Part shown: piece by piece, positions 26,909 to 35,425 of the stretch
How the letters are laid out: each line of letters begins with the position of its first letter
How positions within the stretch are numbered: position 1 is the stretch's first letter
NCBI GenBank assembly: GCA_020853975.1
Contig: JADYXW010000045.1
Coordinates: forward strand, 62,001-126,000
Source of the DNA: Phycisphaerales bacterium
GTDB taxonomy: Bacteria; Planctomycetota; Phycisphaerae; Phycisphaerales; UBA1924
Direction: 5' to 3'
Length of the DNA: 64,000 nt
Notes under the pieces: model-generated
What the model saw: the letters and a program-made list of their open reading frames with translations, nothing else
What the model was told of the DNA's origin: nothing
Databases searched by the model: none
Position numbers and translations under genes: made by a program

Positions 26909-28069
26909 ATGCGAGGGCTGCCCACCACCATCGGCGTTCGGTTCCCGCACGGCCCTGGCCGCGAGTGTGACGTGGTCGTGGGGGAGGGTGTGATGGCCGA
27001 TCTGGGGCCGCGTGTCGCGGGGCTTCCGGGAGCCAGTCGGTGCTTCCTGGTCGCGGATTCAGGCCTCCCCCCGGAGGTCGTCGATCGCGTCGAGGCGGCC
27101 CTGCGCGGCGCCGGGTGCGAACCCTCCACCCGGGTCGTTCACGCGGGCGAAGACCATAAGACCTGGCAGGTCGCGGGCGAACTGCTGGGAGACATGGCGG
27201 CCCTTGGGCTTGAACGCCGTCATCCGGTCGTGGCGCTGGGAGGAGGGGTGGTGGGCGACATAGCGGGGTTCGTGGCGTCCGCGTACCGCCGGGGTGTGCC
27301 GATCGTGCAATGCCCCACGACCCTGCTCGGGATGGTTGACGCGAGCGTCGGGGGCAAGGCCGGCGTGAACCTCCCGGGGCCGGCCGGCGCGGGCGCGCTC
27401 AAAAACATGGCGGGGGCGTTCCACCAGCCGGTGTTCGTGCTCGCGGACGTCGAGGTCCTGGAGTCGCTGCCCGAGAGGCATCTTCGCTCGGGCCTCGCCG
27501 AGTGCATCAAGCACGCGATGCTCTGCGACAGTGCGCCCAGGCGTGACCCCGGCCTGCTCGAGGCCACCCGTGCCGCCCTCCTCGCGTGGAAAGGCCGTCG
27601 TCCCGCGGGGGAGGCACTCGCGGCACTCATCGCGCGGAGCGTCGCGCTCAAGGCGGGCGTGGTCGAGGAGGACGAGCGAGAGGAGAAGCCGGCCGGGGGC
27701 CGGGCGATCCTCAATCTTGGCCACACCTTCGGGCATGCGGTGGAGACCGCTCCGGGCTCCACGCTGCTGCACGGCGAGGCGGTGGGCCTGGGCCTGATCG
27801 CCGCGGCGACGTCGGCGGCCTCTCTCGGGCTTGTCGGCGCCGAGTGCGAGCGACTGACGCGCGAGTTGGTCGAGCACGCCGGTCTGCCGCTCGCGATCAA
27901 CGGACTCTCGCCGGCGACCGTCCGGGCCCGCATGGCTCTCGATAAGAAGGTGGTGGGCGGAGGTCTGAGGCTCGTGCTGCCCTGCGGCCCGGGTCGGGTC
28001 ACGCTGGTCGAGAAGCCGCCGGAAGAAGCGGTGCTGGCCGGCATCGCCGCGATGCTCGCACCACGGTGA
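26909..28069 (+). CDS. aroB: 3-Dehydroquinate synthase
   Basis: A 386-residue NAD- and zinc-dependent enzyme of shikimate step two. Family signatures are ALGGGVVGDIAGFVASAYRRG (~112), QCPTTLLGMVDASVGGKAGVN (~134), LRSGLAECIKHAM (metal Glu), ILNLGHTFGHAVE (metal His) and LLHGEAVGLG (second His). The ATG at 26909 gives MRGLPTTIGVRFPHG; an upstream in-frame ATG at 26849 would add 20 atypical residues. aroC lies 15 kb away, so the shikimate genes are scattered. Confidence 0.96.
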   Translation: MRGLPTTIGVRFPHGPGRECDVVVGEGVMADLGPRVAGLPGASRCFLVADSGLPPEVVDRVEAALRGAGCEPSTRVVHAGEDHKTWQVAGELLGDMAALGLERRHPVVALGGGVVGDIAGFVASAYRRGVPIVQCPTTLLGMVDASVGGKAGVNLPGPAGAGALKNMAGAFHQPVFVLADVEVLESLPERHLRSGLAECIKHAMLCDSAPRRDPGLLEATRAALLAWKGRRPAGEALAALIARSVALKAGVVEEDEREEKPAGGRAILNLGHTFGHAVETAPGSTLLHGEAVGLGLIAAATSAASLGLVGAECERLTRELVEHAGLPLAINGLSPATVRARMALDKKVVGGGLRLVLPCGPGRVTLVEKPPEEAVLAGIAAMLAPR

Positions 28070-28134
28070 CGATCCCCTAACACGGGGAATGTCAAGCTCC
28101 GAGAGCCGAGTATTCAACGCAAGAACCGCGCGGG

Positions 28135-28146
28135 TCCGATATCGGA
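28135..28146. promoter_or_regulatory. 12-bp perfect palindrome upstream of parA-like gene
   Basis: TCCGATATCGGA in the 144-base gap between aroB and the ParA-like gene, 67 bases before its start. It is enclosed by an 8-base inverted repeat, CGAGAGCC (28100-28107) and GGCTCTCG (28193-28200). It does not resemble the parS consensus. Possible operator. Confidence 0.35.
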
Positions 28147-28213
28147 TGGTCGGCGGGGAACGGCAACGCCGGTGACCTGTGTTTTCGGTCCAGGCTCTCG
28201 AGTGAGGCACGCC

Positions 28214-29650
28214 ATGCGGACCATCGCCATCATCAATCAGAAGGGTGGATGCGGGAAGACGACCACCGCCATCAACCTCGCCTCGCAGCTCGCCGCGCAG
28301 GGCCGGAGAACGCTCCTCATCGACATGGACCCGCAGAGCCATTGCGCCGCGGGGCTTGGCGTTCCCGAGTCGCGGATCGAGATGGACATCGGCGATGCGA
28401 TGCTCGCGGTCGGGCCCTCGGGCGTGGACGCGCCCCGGCTGCTGTGGCGCGTGGCCCGGAACCTGGACCTGGCCCCCAGCCGCACGAAGCTGGCGGGCCT
28501 GGAGGCCAGCAGGGGCGGGCTGGCGGACTTGCTGGACCGTGAGAAGCGTCTGGCGGCGGTGGTGTCGCAGTTCAAGCACGAGTACGACGTGGTGTGCGTG
28601 GACTGCCCGCCCACGATCGGCCTGCTGACGTACAACGCGCTCGCGTGCGCGGACCTGGTCCTGATCCCCGTTGAAACAAGCTATTTCGCGCTGCAGGGTG
28701 CGACCAAGCAGGTGAGCACGGTCCGGACGCTTTCGAGGCGTCTTGGCGTGCAACTGCCCGTCTGGATCCTGCCCACGATCCACGAGGCACAGAGCCCGGT
28801 CGCGGAGGACCTGCTGGGCGAGTTGCAGAGGCGCTTCAAGGACCGCGTGGCCCCGGTGGTGATCAGGCGGGACCTGAAGCTGCGCGAGGCCGCGAGCTTC
28901 GGACAGCCCGTGAGGGAATACGCTCCGGACTCCGCGGGCACTGCCGACCACGCGACGCTCGCGAAGTGGCTGGGCGAGCTGCTGGTGGGCCCGCTGGACG
29001 CGGGCGCCGACACGGGCGAGGCGGACGTGACGGTGCCACCGGTTACCGCGAGGTTTCTGGCGGAAAAGAGCCCGGACCGCGCCGCCGACAAGCAGAGCGT
29101 CGAATGCATCGAGGCGAAGGCAGCCCCCAACCGGGCCGAGGATGTTGCCCGCAGAGCGCAGGAGTTCCTGCGTCGCGTGGCGCTGGGCAAGGCGGGGACG
29201 GGCGTGCAGCCCTTCGCGCCCGTGACCGCGCTGACGCCTGAGGGCCAGGCCGCCGAGGCGCCCGTGCCCATGGTCATGCCCACGGGTGCACTGAGGCTCG
29301 TTGAGGCCGAGGTCAAGCCGGTGACGGCACCCGGCACCGCCAGGCTGCTGGGGGCGCGGGAGACGAACCAGGGCGTGCTCTTCGTGCAGCCCCTGGTCAG
29401 CGGTCAGGTCATCTCCATCGCAGGGTCGTTCAACAACTGGTCCGCGACGTCGCACGTGATGAAGCGCAACGTCGCCCTGGGCGTGCACGAGCTCTGCCTC
29501 AGGCTGCCCCCCGGCCGGTTTGTCTATCGCCTTGTGATCGACGGGCAGTGGACGGCGGACCCGTACAACAACGAGTGCGAGCCCAACCCCTTCGGCGGGA
29601 CCAACAGCGTCTGCCGTGTCGGCGAAGGAGCGGTCGTGCAGTCCGCCTGA
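28214..29650 (+). CDS. ParA/MinD-type ATPase fused to C-terminal glycogen-binding-like domain
   Basis: A 478-residue protein. Residues 1-260 are a ParA-type ATPase: deviant Walker A KGGCGKTTT (10-18) with the signature lysine, switch I-like DMDPQSH (~39), Walker B VVCVDCPPT (~126) and PVETSYFALQGA. ParA proteins position DNA, flagella or protein complexes. A ~120-residue Ala/Pro-rich linker follows, then ~386-470 a CBM48/AMPK-beta-like module: ISIAGSFNNWSATSHVMKR, LRLPPGRFVYRLVIDGQW, NNECEPNPFGGTNSVCRV. This fold binds alpha-glucans. No ParB gene adjoins. The ATG at 28214 begins directly with the ParA strand. The gene at 29666 follows after 15 bases. Confidence 0.8.
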   Translation: MRTIAIINQKGGCGKTTTAINLASQLAAQGRRTLLIDMDPQSHCAAGLGVPESRIEMDIGDAMLAVGPSGVDAPRLLWRVARNLDLAPSRTKLAGLEASRGGLADLLDREKRLAAVVSQFKHEYDVVCVDCPPTIGLLTYNALACADLVLIPVETSYFALQGATKQVSTVRTLSRRLGVQLPVWILPTIHEAQSPVAEDLLGELQRRFKDRVAPVVIRRDLKLREAASFGQPVREYAPDSAGTADHATLAKWLGELLVGPLDAGADTGEADVTVPPVTARFLAEKSPDRAADKQSVECIEAKAAPNRAEDVARRAQEFLRRVALGKAGTGVQPFAPVTALTPEGQAAEAPVPMVMPTGALRLVEAEVKPVTAPGTARLLGARETNQGVLFVQPLVSGQVISIAGSFNNWSATSHVMKRNVALGVHELCLRLPPGRFVYRLVIDGQWTADPYNNECEPNPFGGTNSVCRVGEGAVVQSA

Positions 29651-29665
29651 GGAGAGAGACAGCGC

Positions 29666-30955
29666 ATGCACACTCGGCCCACCGGCCCCTTGGGCCTCCA
29701 CGATTGCGGCGTGCTCCCGGAGGCAGCCCTCGACGCGCACGACGCGCTCGCCGACCTCTTCCTCTCCGAGACCGCGCCGGCGCTCAGGCTCGCCGGAGAG
29801 GCCCCGCTCTCGGTGCGCCCAGCGCACGCGAGAATCGAGGGGCTCGTGCTCGGGCACCTGCCCGTGCTGGCTGCGGCGTGGGTCGTGCAGTACGCGAAGC
29901 ACGCGGCGGACGAATCGAATAGCACGGTGGGGCTTGTGCGCGTGCAGGGGGGGCAGGTCTGGGTAGACCTTGTGCAGCCCCGAGGCGCCACGCCACGGAA
30001 CTCCAGCCGCATCGGCGCCCCCGGGGTCGCGACCGACCTGCGGGGCGCCATCTCGGTGGCCGCCCGCGAGGCCGGCCGCTGGCTGGTGCGCGTCGATGAG
30101 ATCGACGAGCCGGAGCTGCTCACGACCCCGGGTGTGGGCGCCGTGACGCTCCTTACCGGCGCCGACATGCCCGCTATCGTCGCGTCGTACCGGACGATCA
30201 AGAACCTCTGCGGCGAGGAGCCGGTTGCGATGGACGCGGTTTCCCGCGTCAGGCTCGCCATCATGGGCGCAGACGACGCCGCGGCGGCGGATGCCGAGGC
30301 TCGCATCGCCAAGGCGTCGCGGACATTCCTGGGCGGCTCGATCGCTTGCGCCGCCCGCGTGGGAAAGATCGCCCCGTCCAGCACGCGAGTGGTCTTTCGC
30401 GGGCAGGGCGCACCGACGCTCGCGGAACTCGTGTCCCTGATCGAGAGCGAGGCCGAGCCCGGACAGCCGGTCCAGGCGATCGAGGCACCTACCCCGGTCG
30501 TGGCGGCGTCCGCTCCGGTCGTGCCGATCGCGGGCGGCGACACCGAGCGGGCGTCTGCTCCTGCCCCTGCCGGCGCCACCGGCGCGGAGCAGGCAGAGAT
30601 CGCCGTGCTCATCGGGCTGCGGCCCCTTGGGGCCGCGTGCCCGGTGGCGCCGGGCGTGGTCCTTGCGCGCGGGAGCGGGGGCGAACTGCATCTGGTGACG
30701 CACGCGACCGAGAAGGGGGCGGACCGCGCCGTGGGCGGTCTGCTCGCCGCGGCGGCGTGGGCGGAGCAGCATCGGACCCTGCTCGAGGCTGCCTTCCCCG
30801 GCGGAACCGCCTGCGAGTCGGGCCCTGCGCTCCACGTGGTGGTGGATGACGCCCGCGGCGCCCGAGGGCTCCTGGACACGGGGGTGCGGGTGCACCTTGC
30901 GGTCGAGGCCTCGCTCGACGGCCGGGCCGTCCGGGTCGCCAGAGAGCTCAACTAG
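29666..30955 (+). CDS. Conserved protein, possible P-loop-less MinD/FlhG-like partner
   Basis: A 429-residue cytosolic protein co-transcribed with the ParA fusion (gap 15 bases, GGAGAGAGA before the ATG). No recognised catalytic motif. The region ~60-230 has the feel of a MinD/FlhG ATPase without a P-loop: [20 protein letters not shown] at the Walker A position, [17 protein letters not shown], and then [20 protein letters not shown], resembling the FlhG segment after its switch region. An Ala/Pro-rich linker (~275-310) leads to a C-terminal alpha/beta part. The resemblance is weak and is my inference. Confidence 0.45.
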   Translation: MHTRPTGPLGLHDCGVLPEAALDAHDALADLFLSETAPALRLAGEAPLSVRPAHARIEGLVLGHLPVLAAAWVVQYAKHAADESNSTVGLVRVQGGQVWVDLVQPRGATPRNSSRIGAPGVATDLRGAISVAAREAGRWLVRVDEIDEPELLTTPGVGAVTLLTGADMPAIVASYRTIKNLCGEEPVAMDAVSRVRLAIMGADDAAAADAEARIAKASRTFLGGSIACAARVGKIAPSSTRVVFRGQGAPTLAELVSLIESEAEPGQPVQAIEAPTPVVAASAPVVPIAGGDTERASAPAPAGATGAEQAEIAVLIGLRPLGAACPVAPGVVLARGSGGELHLVTHATEKGADRAVGGLLAAAAWAEQHRTLLEAAFPGGTACESGPALHVVVDDARGARGLLDTGVRVHLAVEASLDGRAVRVARELN

Positions 30956-30969
30956 CGGGCTCCGGGGCC

Positions 30970-30975
30970 TACGCT
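30970..30975 (+). promoter_or_regulatory. -10 like TACGCT, 6 bases before isomerase-like start
   Basis: TACGCT, CCGGGT, ATG; no Shine-Dalgarno sequence. Candidate leaderless promoter. Confidence 0.5.
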
Positions 30976-30981
30976 CCGGGT

Positions 30982-31950
30982 ATGAACAGCCTCGCCACCA
31001 GGCGTCAGATTCTGAAATCCGCGGCTTTGGCCGCCGGCGCACTGGTCGCTGGGCCGCCGGCCCGGGGCATGACGCAGCCGGACACCGCCAAGCCCCTTCC
31101 CGGAGACAAGCCCTTGTTCGAGATCTCGCTCGCGCAGTGGTCGCTGCACCGGGCCCTTCAGAGCAAATCGCTTGATCCGATGGACTTCCCGGCGGTGTCG
31201 GCGCGGGACTACGGCGTCTTCGCCGTGGAGTACGTCAACTCGTTCTACAAGGACAAGCTGCCCGACTCCACGGGCGTTGCGGCGCTCGGCGCGGACCTGA
31301 AGAAGCGCTGCGACGATGTGGGCGTCGCGTCCGTGCTCATCATGTGCGATGGCGAGGGTGACCTGGGCGACCCGGACGAGGCGGGCCGCCTCAAGGCGGT
31401 GGACCGGCACAAGAAATGGGCAGAGCTCGCCAGGGCGCTGGGGTGCCACAGCATCCGCGTCAACGCCGCCAGCAAGGGCACGCGCGAGGAGCAGGCGAAG
31501 CTCGCCGCGGACGGCCTGCGCCGGCTCACCGAGTTTTGCGCCGGGCTCGGACTTTGCTGCATCGTTGAGAACCACGGCGGGCTCTCATCGCACGGCGATT
31601 GGCTGGCGGACGTGATGAAGCGTGTCGGCCATCCGAACGTCGGCACGCTCCCGGACTTCGGGAACTTCTACGAGTACGACCGCTACAAGGGCGTCGAGGA
31701 GATGATGCCCTTCGCCAGGGGCGTCTCGGCCAAGTCGCACGTCTTCGACGACAAGGGCAACGAGACAGGGACCGACTACGCCCGCATGCTGCGGATCGTG
31801 CTGAAGGCCGGGTATAGGGGCCGGATCGGCATCGAGTACGAGGGCGAGAAGACTCCGGAGCCCGAAGGCATCCGCGCGACCAGGAAGCTGCTGGAGAGGC
31901 TGCGGATCGAACTGACGCCGGAGTTTGCCGCGAAGAGCGGGAAGCCCTGA
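30982..31950 (+). CDS. Tat-exported sugar phosphate isomerase/epimerase-like protein
   Basis: A 322-residue TIM-barrel of the xylose-isomerase/AP-endonuclease-2 superfamily. The N-terminus is a twin-arginine signal ([19 protein letters not shown]), so the folded protein is exported. The barrel shows [55 protein letters not shown] (metal Glu), [17 protein letters not shown] (metal Asp) and RIGIEYEGE (metal Glu). Planctomycetes have many such proteins; substrates are mostly unknown. The convergent alpha-L-fucosidase suggests, but does not prove, sugar catabolism. Confidence 0.85.
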   Translation: MNSLATRRQILKSAALAAGALVAGPPARGMTQPDTAKPLPGDKPLFEISLAQWSLHRALQSKSLDPMDFPAVSARDYGVFAVEYVNSFYKDKLPDSTGVAALGADLKKRCDDVGVASVLIMCDGEGDLGDPDEAGRLKAVDRHKKWAELARALGCHSIRVNAASKGTREEQAKLAADGLRRLTEFCAGLGLCCIVENHGGLSSHGDWLADVMKRVGHPNVGTLPDFGNFYEYDRYKGVEEMMPFARGVSAKSHVFDDKGNETGTDYARMLRIVLKAGYRGRIGIEYEGEKTPEPEGIRATRKLLERLRIELTPEFAAKSGKP

Positions 31951-31960
31951 TCGCTCCCTG

Positions 31961-33244
31961 CTACCTGGCGGCGTGCGCCGCGAGGCGCCGGATCACCGGA
32001 TCGCCGATGCTCTGCGTCACGACGATGCGCACGCCCTCGCAGCGCACGGGCGTGATGGGGTGGATGCGCTTGTGCCCGATGGCAGTGCCAGTGGCGCAGG
32101 GCGTCCACGTGCCGTCGCTGAGGGTCTCGATGCGGTAGGCTCGGACGCGCTCGCCGAGCGTGATGTCCTCCATGATCGTGACGTCACCGACCGTGCGCGG
32201 GGATGAGAACATCGCCTCGACAACGGTGCCCCGGCCGCTGGTGTCGGTGATGGCGGCGCCGAAGCGGGAGGCGATGGCCTGTCCGAACTCCCTGGCGCGT
32301 TCGTGGTCAGCCCGCGGGATGCGCCCCGTGGTGTCGGGTGTGTGGTTGAGCAGCAGCACCGCGCCGCGCCCGACGCTGTGCTCGTACATGCGGACCAGGT
32401 CCGGCACGGACTTCAGGGTCGTTTCATTGCGGGTGTTCCAGAACCAGTTGGCGCGGATGCGAGCGTCGCACTCGGAGGGGAGCCAGCGGTCGCCCCCGGG
32501 GATGGCGTCGTCGGCGGTAAGCGTGCCCCAGGCTTTGGCGTCGAACTTCGCGCCGTTCCAGCACGGGTCGGGCGCCACGCCGTCTTCGTTGCCCACCCAG
32601 CGGATGTTCGCCTGAGGCCCCTGAAAGACGATGGCGTCGGGCGCGTGGGCTCGCAGGATGTCGCTCACGTCGAAGACCAGGCTGCCATCGAACCACACCT
32701 CGAACATCGTGCCGTAGTTGGAGAGGAGTTCGGTAAGCTGCGCGCGGAACACGGCCTGATACGCGGCTTGGGCGTCGGGAGTTGCGCACCTGCCCCCGAC
32801 AGCGGCGCCGTGCTTGATGTCCTGGGGCGAGAGATACACACCGAGCTTCAGCCCCTTCGCAGCGTAGGACCGCGCGAGGTCCGCCATGACATCGCCCTTG
32901 CCCTGCTTCCAGGGCGTGTGCGCGACGCTGTAGTCGGTGGTGGAGGTGGGCCACCAGCAGAAGCCCCCCGCGTGCTTGGCGACGAAGACCACGTACGCGG
33001 CGCCCATGTCGTCTGCGACCTGCGCCCACTGGTCGGTGTCCAGCGAGACGGGGTTGATCTGGTTCAGGGGAGTAGAGAGGTTGTCGTACTCGCGGTCCTG
33101 CCAGGTGTTGGGGGCGAAGTGGATGAACATGCCCACCTCGGTATCGTGCCACGCGAGCTGCGCGGGCGTGGGCCGGGGCAGGGCGTCCTCGGGGGCCGCG
33201 TGTAGACATGCGAGCAGGGACGCGCAGAGCGTGAGCGCAATCAT
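31961..33244 (-). CDS. Secreted alpha-L-fucosidase (GH29)
   Basis: A 427-residue exported glycosidase that removes terminal fucose. The signal peptide MIALTLCASLLACLHA is followed by the GH29 catalytic barrel: WHDTEVGMFIHFAPNTW, YVVFVAKHAGGFCWWPT, GLKLGVYLSPQDI, and MFEVWFDGSL, whose Asp is at the position of the nucleophile. WFWNTRNE and VLLLNHTPDTTGRI are also typical. The C-terminal ~110 residues form a galactose-binding-like module (FSSPRTVGDVTIMEDITLG). The start at 33244 gives the signal peptide and has TATGCT 6 bases upstream. Confidence 0.93.
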   Translation of the reverse strand: MIALTLCASLLACLHAAPEDALPRPTPAQLAWHDTEVGMFIHFAPNTWQDREYDNLSTPLNQINPVSLDTDQWAQVADDMGAAYVVFVAKHAGGFCWWPTSTTDYSVAHTPWKQGKGDVMADLARSYAAKGLKLGVYLSPQDIKHGAAVGGRCATPDAQAAYQAVFRAQLTELLSNYGTMFEVWFDGSLVFDVSDILRAHAPDAIVFQGPQANIRWVGNEDGVAPDPCWNGAKFDAKAWGTLTADDAIPGGDRWLPSECDARIRANWFWNTRNETTLKSVPDLVRMYEHSVGRGAVLLLNHTPDTTGRIPRADHERAREFGQAIASRFGAAITDTSGRGTVVEAMFSSPRTVGDVTIMEDITLGERVRAYRIETLSDGTWTPCATGTAIGHKRIHPITPVRCEGVRIVVTQSIGDPVIRRLAAHAAR

Positions 33245-33250
33245 GCGCGG

Positions 33251-33256
33251 AGCATA
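33251..33256 (-). promoter_or_regulatory. -10 like TATGCT, 6 bases before fucosidase start
   Basis: On the minus strand TATGCT, CCGCGC, ATG; no Shine-Dalgarno sequence. Candidate leaderless promoter. Confidence 0.5.
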
Positions 33257-33276
33257 TCGCCCGCGGGCGCGGTGAA

Positions 33277-33360
33277 TGCCGGAGGAGGGACTTGAACCCA
33301 CACACCTTTAGGGGGTACCGGATTTTGAATCCGGCGCGTCTGCCATTCCGCCACTCCGGC
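33277..33360 (-). tRNA. tRNA-Leu (anticodon CAA)
   Basis: An 84-base class II tRNA. Acceptor GCCGGAG pairs with CTCCGGC; the anticodon stem CCGGA/TCCGG surrounds loop TTCAAAA with CAA. A long variable arm (TACCCCCTAAAGGTGTGT) and GGGTTCAAGTCCC T-arm follow. The discriminator is A and CCA is not encoded. A TACCCT hexamer (33370-33375) lies 9 bases before the mature 5' end and may be its -10 element. Confidence 0.97.
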
Positions 33361-33380
33361 GAGCGGGGCAGGGTAGGCGA

Positions 33381-33785
33381 TCACGGGCAGCCGCCGCCGC
33401 CGATGGCGTTGATGAGCGCGAGGACGTCGTCCTGATCGGCGTTGCCGTCGAGGTTGAAGTCCGGGTCGATTCCGGAGGGGTTGTCGCCGCCGCCGATGAC
33501 GTTGATCAGATACAGCACGTCGTCCTGGTCAACGTTGCCGTCCTGGTTGAGGTCCGGGTCGCAGGGCGGGGCGGGGGTGGAGGCGCCCACCCAGAACCCT
33601 CCCGAGAGGGTGTACGTGCCGCCGCTCATGACGCCGGCGTCGGGCTGGCCGATGGTGCCGCTGAGCGTGTAGGTCCCGCCGGTGGAAGTGCCGCCTCCGC
33701 CGTCGATGGTGTACCAGTCGATGGTGGGCTGGGCGAGCGCGGGCGAGGCCGCTGCGGTGAGTGTGATCAGTGCGAAACGCTTCAT
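33381..33785 (-). CDS. Small secreted protein with two dockerin-like EF-hand repeats
   Basis: A 134-residue exported protein. The signal peptide ends at SPALAQ (~19). A short beta module with GGTYTLSGTIGQPDAG and GGTYTLSGGFWVG follows. The C-terminal half holds two calcium-binding repeats, DLNQDGNVDQDDVLYLINVI (~79) and DFNLDGNADQDDVLALINAI (~110), like dockerin type I. One cysteine lies just before the first loop and one two residues from the end (GGGGCP), so a disulfide could clamp the pair. Such repeats are abundant in Phycisphaerae. The function is unknown; a cohesin partner was not seen. Confidence 0.85.
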   Translation of the reverse strand: MKRFALITLTAAASPALAQPTIDWYTIDGGGGTSTGGTYTLSGTIGQPDAGVMSGGTYTLSGGFWVGASTPAPPCDPDLNQDGNVDQDDVLYLINVIGGGDNPSGIDPDFNLDGNADQDDVLALINAIGGGGCP

Positions 33786-33886
33786 CTGAGGGCCCTCCGA
33801 CCCGTGGAGTCTAACGGCGAGTGACTGGAATGGGAACCGGGAAGCCCCACAAAGCGGCGGGGGAACTCAGAAAAGTTGTCGGGCCG

Positions 33887-33922
33887 AAAAAAGCAGGGCG
33901 AGAACCGGTTGGTCCTCGCCCT
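33887..33922 (-). terminator. Rho-independent terminator
   Basis: On the minus strand AGGGCGAG and CTCGCCCT form an 8-bp stem (33895-33922) around a 12-base loop that can pair further, followed by GC and six T. It lies 22 bases after the stop of the EF-hand protein gene above it (33945-35336) and is the clearest intrinsic terminator in the window. Confidence 0.9.
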
Positions 33923-33944
33923 GAGGGTTGCCGAGGACGCTGCG

Positions 33945-35336
33945 TTACTGGCAGTCTGCGCCGGCGACGCGGTTGAGGAGATACAGGACGTCGTCCTGGT
34001 CCCGGTTGCCGTCGTTGTTGTAGTCGGGGTTCATGCCGTTGCGGCTGGTGCCCGCGCCGATGTCGGAGCGGAGGGCCTCGACGTCATCCTGGTCGACGTT
34101 GCCGTCGCCGTTGTAGTCGGGGTCCTGGCAGTCGCAGCCGGAGGGGACGTCGATGGCGACATCGACGCTGCTGTCGGTCTTGAAGAGGTTGAGGGTTCCG
34201 GTGCCGGCCACGGGCGGGCGGCTGGAATCAAAGCGGAAGGAGTACGTCGTGCCCCAGCGGAGGGCGTTGGCGTTGGGGTTCTGCGGGAACGACTCGGTGC
34301 AGAGCCACTGCTGACCGGTGCTGGTCTTGCTGGCAGCCCAGTCGATGCTGTTGAAGGGCTCGCCGCTGTGGTAGGCCACGTCGTTGAAGCCGACGTTTGT
34401 GACGTTGATGCAGGAGGAGAAGGAGTCGGCGGGGAAGTTCACGATGAAGCCGGCGACGGCGCGGTCGGAGTTGATGTTGTGGATGGCGTACTCGTAGTGG
34501 TACATACCGCCGGCGATGGGGGTGACCTTGTACGCGAGCTCGACCTTGCCCTCGCCGGGGATGTCGATGACGCGGTAGGTTACGCCGGTCTCGATGGTAC
34601 CCCAGCCGCGGATCGCGCCCTGCGTGCGCTGCGTGGTGGACCCGGTGGCGTTCGTAAAGGTGTAGTTGGGGTTGGTTCCGCCCAGCGTCAGGCGGCGGTA
34701 CGACATGTTGTTGTCGTGCTTGCCGGCCTCGGCGTCGTCGGCGGCGACATAATGGCCCTCGCAGAAGTACACGGCGCTGGGGTTGAGGGCCGGGTCAAGA
34801 TCGGTGGTACGGACCTGGATGCGCCGGGCGATGGACCCGCTGTAGGATCGGCTGGTGAAGGGGTAGGGGAAGTAGCCGGACCAGACGTTGACCTCGTCGC
34901 GCGGGCCCAGGCCCGACTGCTGGCCGTTGAGGCTCGCGCCGTAGGGATCGGAGCAGTGCACGCCCAGGGCGCTGCCGTTGGGGTTGGCGACGCAGTTGGA
35001 GTAGCAGACGGTGCCCTGGAGCGCGGTGAAGCCGTGCTTCAGGTGGCCGCCGCCGATCTGATCAAACTGGCGGGCACCGTTAATGGTTCGAACGCGGAAG
35101 ATGCTCTGGCCGATGACGGGGTGCCGGTTGGTGGACGCGATCCACTGGAGGGGCGCGGTGCCGGCGTTGCAGGAGGTCGTCCCGACGGAGAACGCCCGGT
35201 AGGTCACGCCGTTGATGGTCTGGGCCGTGTAGGACGAGACGCCGGTCAGGTCGCCGACGATGACGTCGGGCTGAGCGAACGCGCTGCCGCAGGCGAGAAC
35301 CAGACCGCACACCGAGATGAGCTTCGAGTGTTTCAC
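33945..35336 (-). CDS. Secreted protein with C-terminal dockerin-like EF-hand repeats
   Basis: A 463-residue exported protein. The GTG start at 35336 gives the signal peptide MKHSKLISVCGLVLACGSAFAQ. The body (~23-390) is beta-rich with many Asn, Tyr and paired cysteines, and no known catalytic motif (NRHPVIGQSIFRV, HYEYAIHNINSDRAVAG). The last ~65 residues carry two calcium loops, DYNGDGNVDQDDVEAL and DYNNDGNRDQDDVLYLLN, bounded by Cys residues (CDCQ before, ADCQ at the end). It has its own promoter region (35398-35425) and terminator, so it is expressed as a single gene. Confidence 0.85.
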   Translation of the reverse strand: MKHSKLISVCGLVLACGSAFAQPDVIVGDLTGVSSYTAQTINGVTYRAFSVGTTSCNAGTAPLQWIASTNRHPVIGQSIFRVRTINGARQFDQIGGGHLKHGFTALQGTVCYSNCVANPNGSALGVHCSDPYGASLNGQQSGLGPRDEVNVWSGYFPYPFTSRSYSGSIARRIQVRTTDLDPALNPSAVYFCEGHYVAADDAEAGKHDNNMSYRRLTLGGTNPNYTFTNATGSTTQRTQGAIRGWGTIETGVTYRVIDIPGEGKVELAYKVTPIAGGMYHYEYAIHNINSDRAVAGFIVNFPADSFSSCINVTNVGFNDVAYHSGEPFNSIDWAASKTSTGQQWLCTESFPQNPNANALRWGTTYSFRFDSSRPPVAGTGTLNLFKTDSSVDVAIDVPSGCDCQDPDYNGDGNVDQDDVEALRSDIGAGTSRNGMNPDYNNDGNRDQDDVLYLLNRVAGADCQ

Positions 35337-35374
35337 GCTGAACCCTTCACTATGAACTGAGCGACAAGTTGAAT

Positions 35375-35393
35375 CCGCCAGACCGTCCGGCGG
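35375..35393. promoter_or_regulatory. 19-bp dyad in leader of EF-hand protein gene
   Basis: CCGCC-A-GAC-C-GTC-C-GGCGG is symmetric except for one pair. It sits between the predicted -10 (35398-35403) and the GTG at 35336, where a repressor could act. Confidence 0.35.
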
Positions 35394-35397
35394 GGCC

Positions 35398-35425
35398 ATG
35401 TTACCAAACCTTTCCCGTCTGCCAA
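35398..35425 (-). promoter_or_regulatory. Sigma-70 type promoter of EF-hand protein gene
   Basis: On the minus strand TTGGCA (35425-35420) and TAACAT (35403-35398) with a 16-base spacer, in an unusually AT-rich gap. Upstream, GTTACCG occurs twice with 10-base period (35467-35473, 35477-35483), one helical turn apart. Confidence 0.5.

Noticed and set aside
28135-28146. Palindrome as a parS site
   Set aside because: It does not match the conserved TGTTTCACGTGAAACA-type parS, and no parB gene adjoins.
27059-31042. A 1327-codon open frame on the minus strand opposite aroB, the ParA fusion and its partner
   Set aside because: Antisense frames stay open in very GC-rich coding DNA. The translation is Arg/His/Pro-rich without motifs, while the plus-strand proteins are clear families.
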